In this document: one piece after another, positions 6,039 to 6,651 of the stretch
How positions within the stretch are numbered: position 1 is the stretch's first letter
How the letters are laid out: every line of letters starts with the position of its first letter
Origin: an uncultured archaeon
Lineage (GTDB): Archaea > Halobacteriota > Methanosarcinia > Methanotrichales > Methanotrichaceae
Length of the DNA: 6,651 nucleotides
Assembly: GCA_902385025.1 (NCBI GenBank)
Contig: CABMDX010000088.1
Location: forward strand, 1 to 6,651
Reading direction: 5' to 3'
Made by a program: the position numbers and the translations under genes
Notes under the pieces: model-generated
What the model was told of the DNA's origin: nothing
Database searches by the model: none
What the model saw: the letters and a program-made list of their open reading frames with translations, nothing else

Positions 6039-6085
6039 GGAATATTGAACTGATTTTGAGCATCGCATATCTTTTTTTGCCAGTT

Positions 6086-6103
6086 GTTCGGATTATACCG
6101 AAC
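6086..6103. promoter_or_regulatory. Inverted repeat GTTCGG-ATTATA-CCGAAC
   Basis: This 18-base element has perfect 6-bp arms, placed roughly midway between the TetR and S-layer starts and preceded by a run of seven T at 6072-6078. Operator-like in size. It shares no half-site with the TetR palindromes, so a different protein would be needed. Confidence 0.4.
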
Positions 6104-6181
6104 GATCAAAACAGTAATGCAACATTTAAAGCTTATGCCCGCCAGCATCTATGCCATTTCTTAGAACTCTGACCCGAATGA

Positions 6182-6190
6182 TTTTTATAC
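6182..6190 (+). promoter_or_regulatory. TATA box of the TetR-family gene
   Basis: TTTTTATAC is preceded by CCGAATGA, which resembles a BRE. It lies about 58 bases before the start codon and directly upstream of the operator. Initiation at the normal archaeal distance would fall near 6210-6215, inside the operator. Confidence 0.5.
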
Positions 6191-6199
6191 CTGATATGC

Positions 6200-6234
6200 T
6201 GACTTACGGCAAGTCACTGACTTGTATTCAGTCA
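6200..6234 (+). promoter_or_regulatory. Twin-palindrome operator of the TetR-family gene
   Basis: There are two 17-bp palindromes side by side: TGACTTACGGCAAGTCA (6200-6216) and TGACTTGTATTCAGTCA (6218-6234), one base apart. The half-sites start at 6200, 6211, 6218 and 6229. The inner pair AAGTCA-C-TGACTT also forms a perfect inverted repeat. The location between TATA box and start codon, over the expected transcription start, is that of an autorepression site binding two TetR dimers. Confidence 0.65.
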
Positions 6235-6247
6235 CTTAGGCGATGAC

Positions 6248-6651
6248 ATGAGCAGGACTGTAAAGGATCCGGAAGAGAGGCGAAAGGAGCTGATAGATAC
6301 AGCAGAACGGCTCTTTGTTGCTGGGGGCTATGAGCAGACCTCAATTAGCGATATAGTAAAGGAGATTCATATCTCTCAGGGCGCTTTTTACTACTACTTT
6401 GATTCCAAAGAAGATGTCCTGGTGGCGGTGATGGAGAAGCAGATTGCCTTAATGGAAGATGATTTTCGAGAGATTGCCGCCAGAGACGACCTGAATGAGG
6501 CAGCCAAGCTGAATTCCATGGCCAACCGATTTCTGTGCATATCAGCATCAGGAAAAAAGATCCTCGGTTACATCCATCAGGCAAAAAACGCCACGCTTCA
6601 TATGATTATGATGCAGGTAAAACCCTTTGCCAGGATCGCGCCCGTTATGTC
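6248..6651 (+). CDS. TetR/AcrR-family transcriptional regulator (3' partial)
   Basis: The window holds 134 codons before the right edge; TetR proteins are usually about 190-220 residues, so roughly two thirds is present. The N-terminal DNA-binding domain is complete and typical: RRKELIDTAERLFVAGGYEQ (11-30), helix-turn-helix TSISDIVKEIHISQGAFYYY (31-50), then FDSKEDVLVAVMEKQ (51-65). The following ligand-binding part is variable, as usual, and does not identify the inducer. Start ATG 6248 is preceded by AGGCGAT (6238-6244), one mismatch from the optimal site. ATG 6243 is out, being followed by a stop one codon later. The twin palindrome in its promoter argues that it represses itself. Regulated partner genes are likely to the right of the window; the divergent S-layer gene is a less likely target because the operator is about 355 bases from its start. 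Confidence 0.85.
   Translation, partial: MSRTVKDPEERRKELIDTAERLFVAGGYEQTSISDIVKEIHISQGAFYYYFDSKEDVLVAVMEKQIALMEDDFREIAARDDLNEAAKLNSMANRFLCISASGKKILGYIHQAKNATLHMIMMQVKPFARIAPVM

Larger units (their letters stand above)
5845..6247. other. Divergent intergenic region between S-layer and TetR genes
   Basis: These 403 A/T-rich bases contain the promoters of both genes and at least four separate inverted repeats, listed individually. A 69-codon open frame on the minus strand (6148-5939) has no ribosome binding site and no recognisable features, and I do not count it as a gene. Confidence 0.6.

Noticed and set aside
5939..6148. A 69-codon minus-strand frame in the divergent intergenic region
   Set aside because: No Shine-Dalgarno site, no recognisable domain, A/T-rich and containing the inverted repeats and the TATA-like sequences. 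More likely non-coding promoter DNA.
6345..6584. A 79-codon minus-strand frame
   Set aside because: It lies wholly antisense to the TetR-family gene, whose helix-turn-helix domain is unmistakable.

Overview
The window looks like chromosomal DNA of a methanogenic archaeon of the Methanosarcinia, possibly Methanothrix/Methanosaeta. The basis is a large cell-surface protein with two tandem S-layer domains of the kind typical of Methanosarcina-type envelopes, a protein built from tandem Cache repeats, A/T-rich TATA-like boxes at archaeal distances from starts, and Shine-Dalgarno sites of the GGAGGTGAT type. The genus is inference.

Layout. Positions 2-1135 (+) hold the 3' part of a gene made of at least three tandem single-Cache units. 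Its start lies outside the window, and it is broken by one in-frame TGA at 593-595, exactly where the other two units encode glycine. A spacer of about 290 bases follows, with a TATA-like tract and a short palindrome. Positions 1425-2240 (+) encode a class I SAM-dependent methyltransferase. A 235-base convergent spacer separates it from the S-layer gene (2476-5844, -), which ends in a hairpin plus T-rich terminator overlapping its own stop codon. The S-layer protein has 1122 residues: signal peptide, a Ser/Thr-rich linker of about 235 residues, two 278-residue S-layer repeats, three beta-sandwich-like stalk modules and a C-terminal membrane anchor. A 403-base divergent intergenic region follows, rich in inverted repeats. 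Positions 6248-6651 (+) hold the first 134 codons of a TetR-family regulator, with two adjacent 17-bp palindromes between its TATA-like box and its start codon, a convincing autoregulatory operator.

How the parts relate. No operon is visible; each gene appears to be its own transcription unit. Two products concern the cell exterior (the Cache repeat protein, presumably extracytoplasmic and ligand-sensing, and the S-layer protein). The methyltransferase is a stand-alone enzyme of unknown substrate. The TetR regulator probably controls itself and a gene beyond the right edge; its palindromes are about 355 bases from the S-layer start, so control of the S-layer gene is not indicated.

No RNA genes, CRISPR array, insertion sequence or attachment site was seen. 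The points most worth following up are the single in-frame stop in an otherwise intact Cache gene, the twin TetR operator, and the unusual layout of the S-layer protein.
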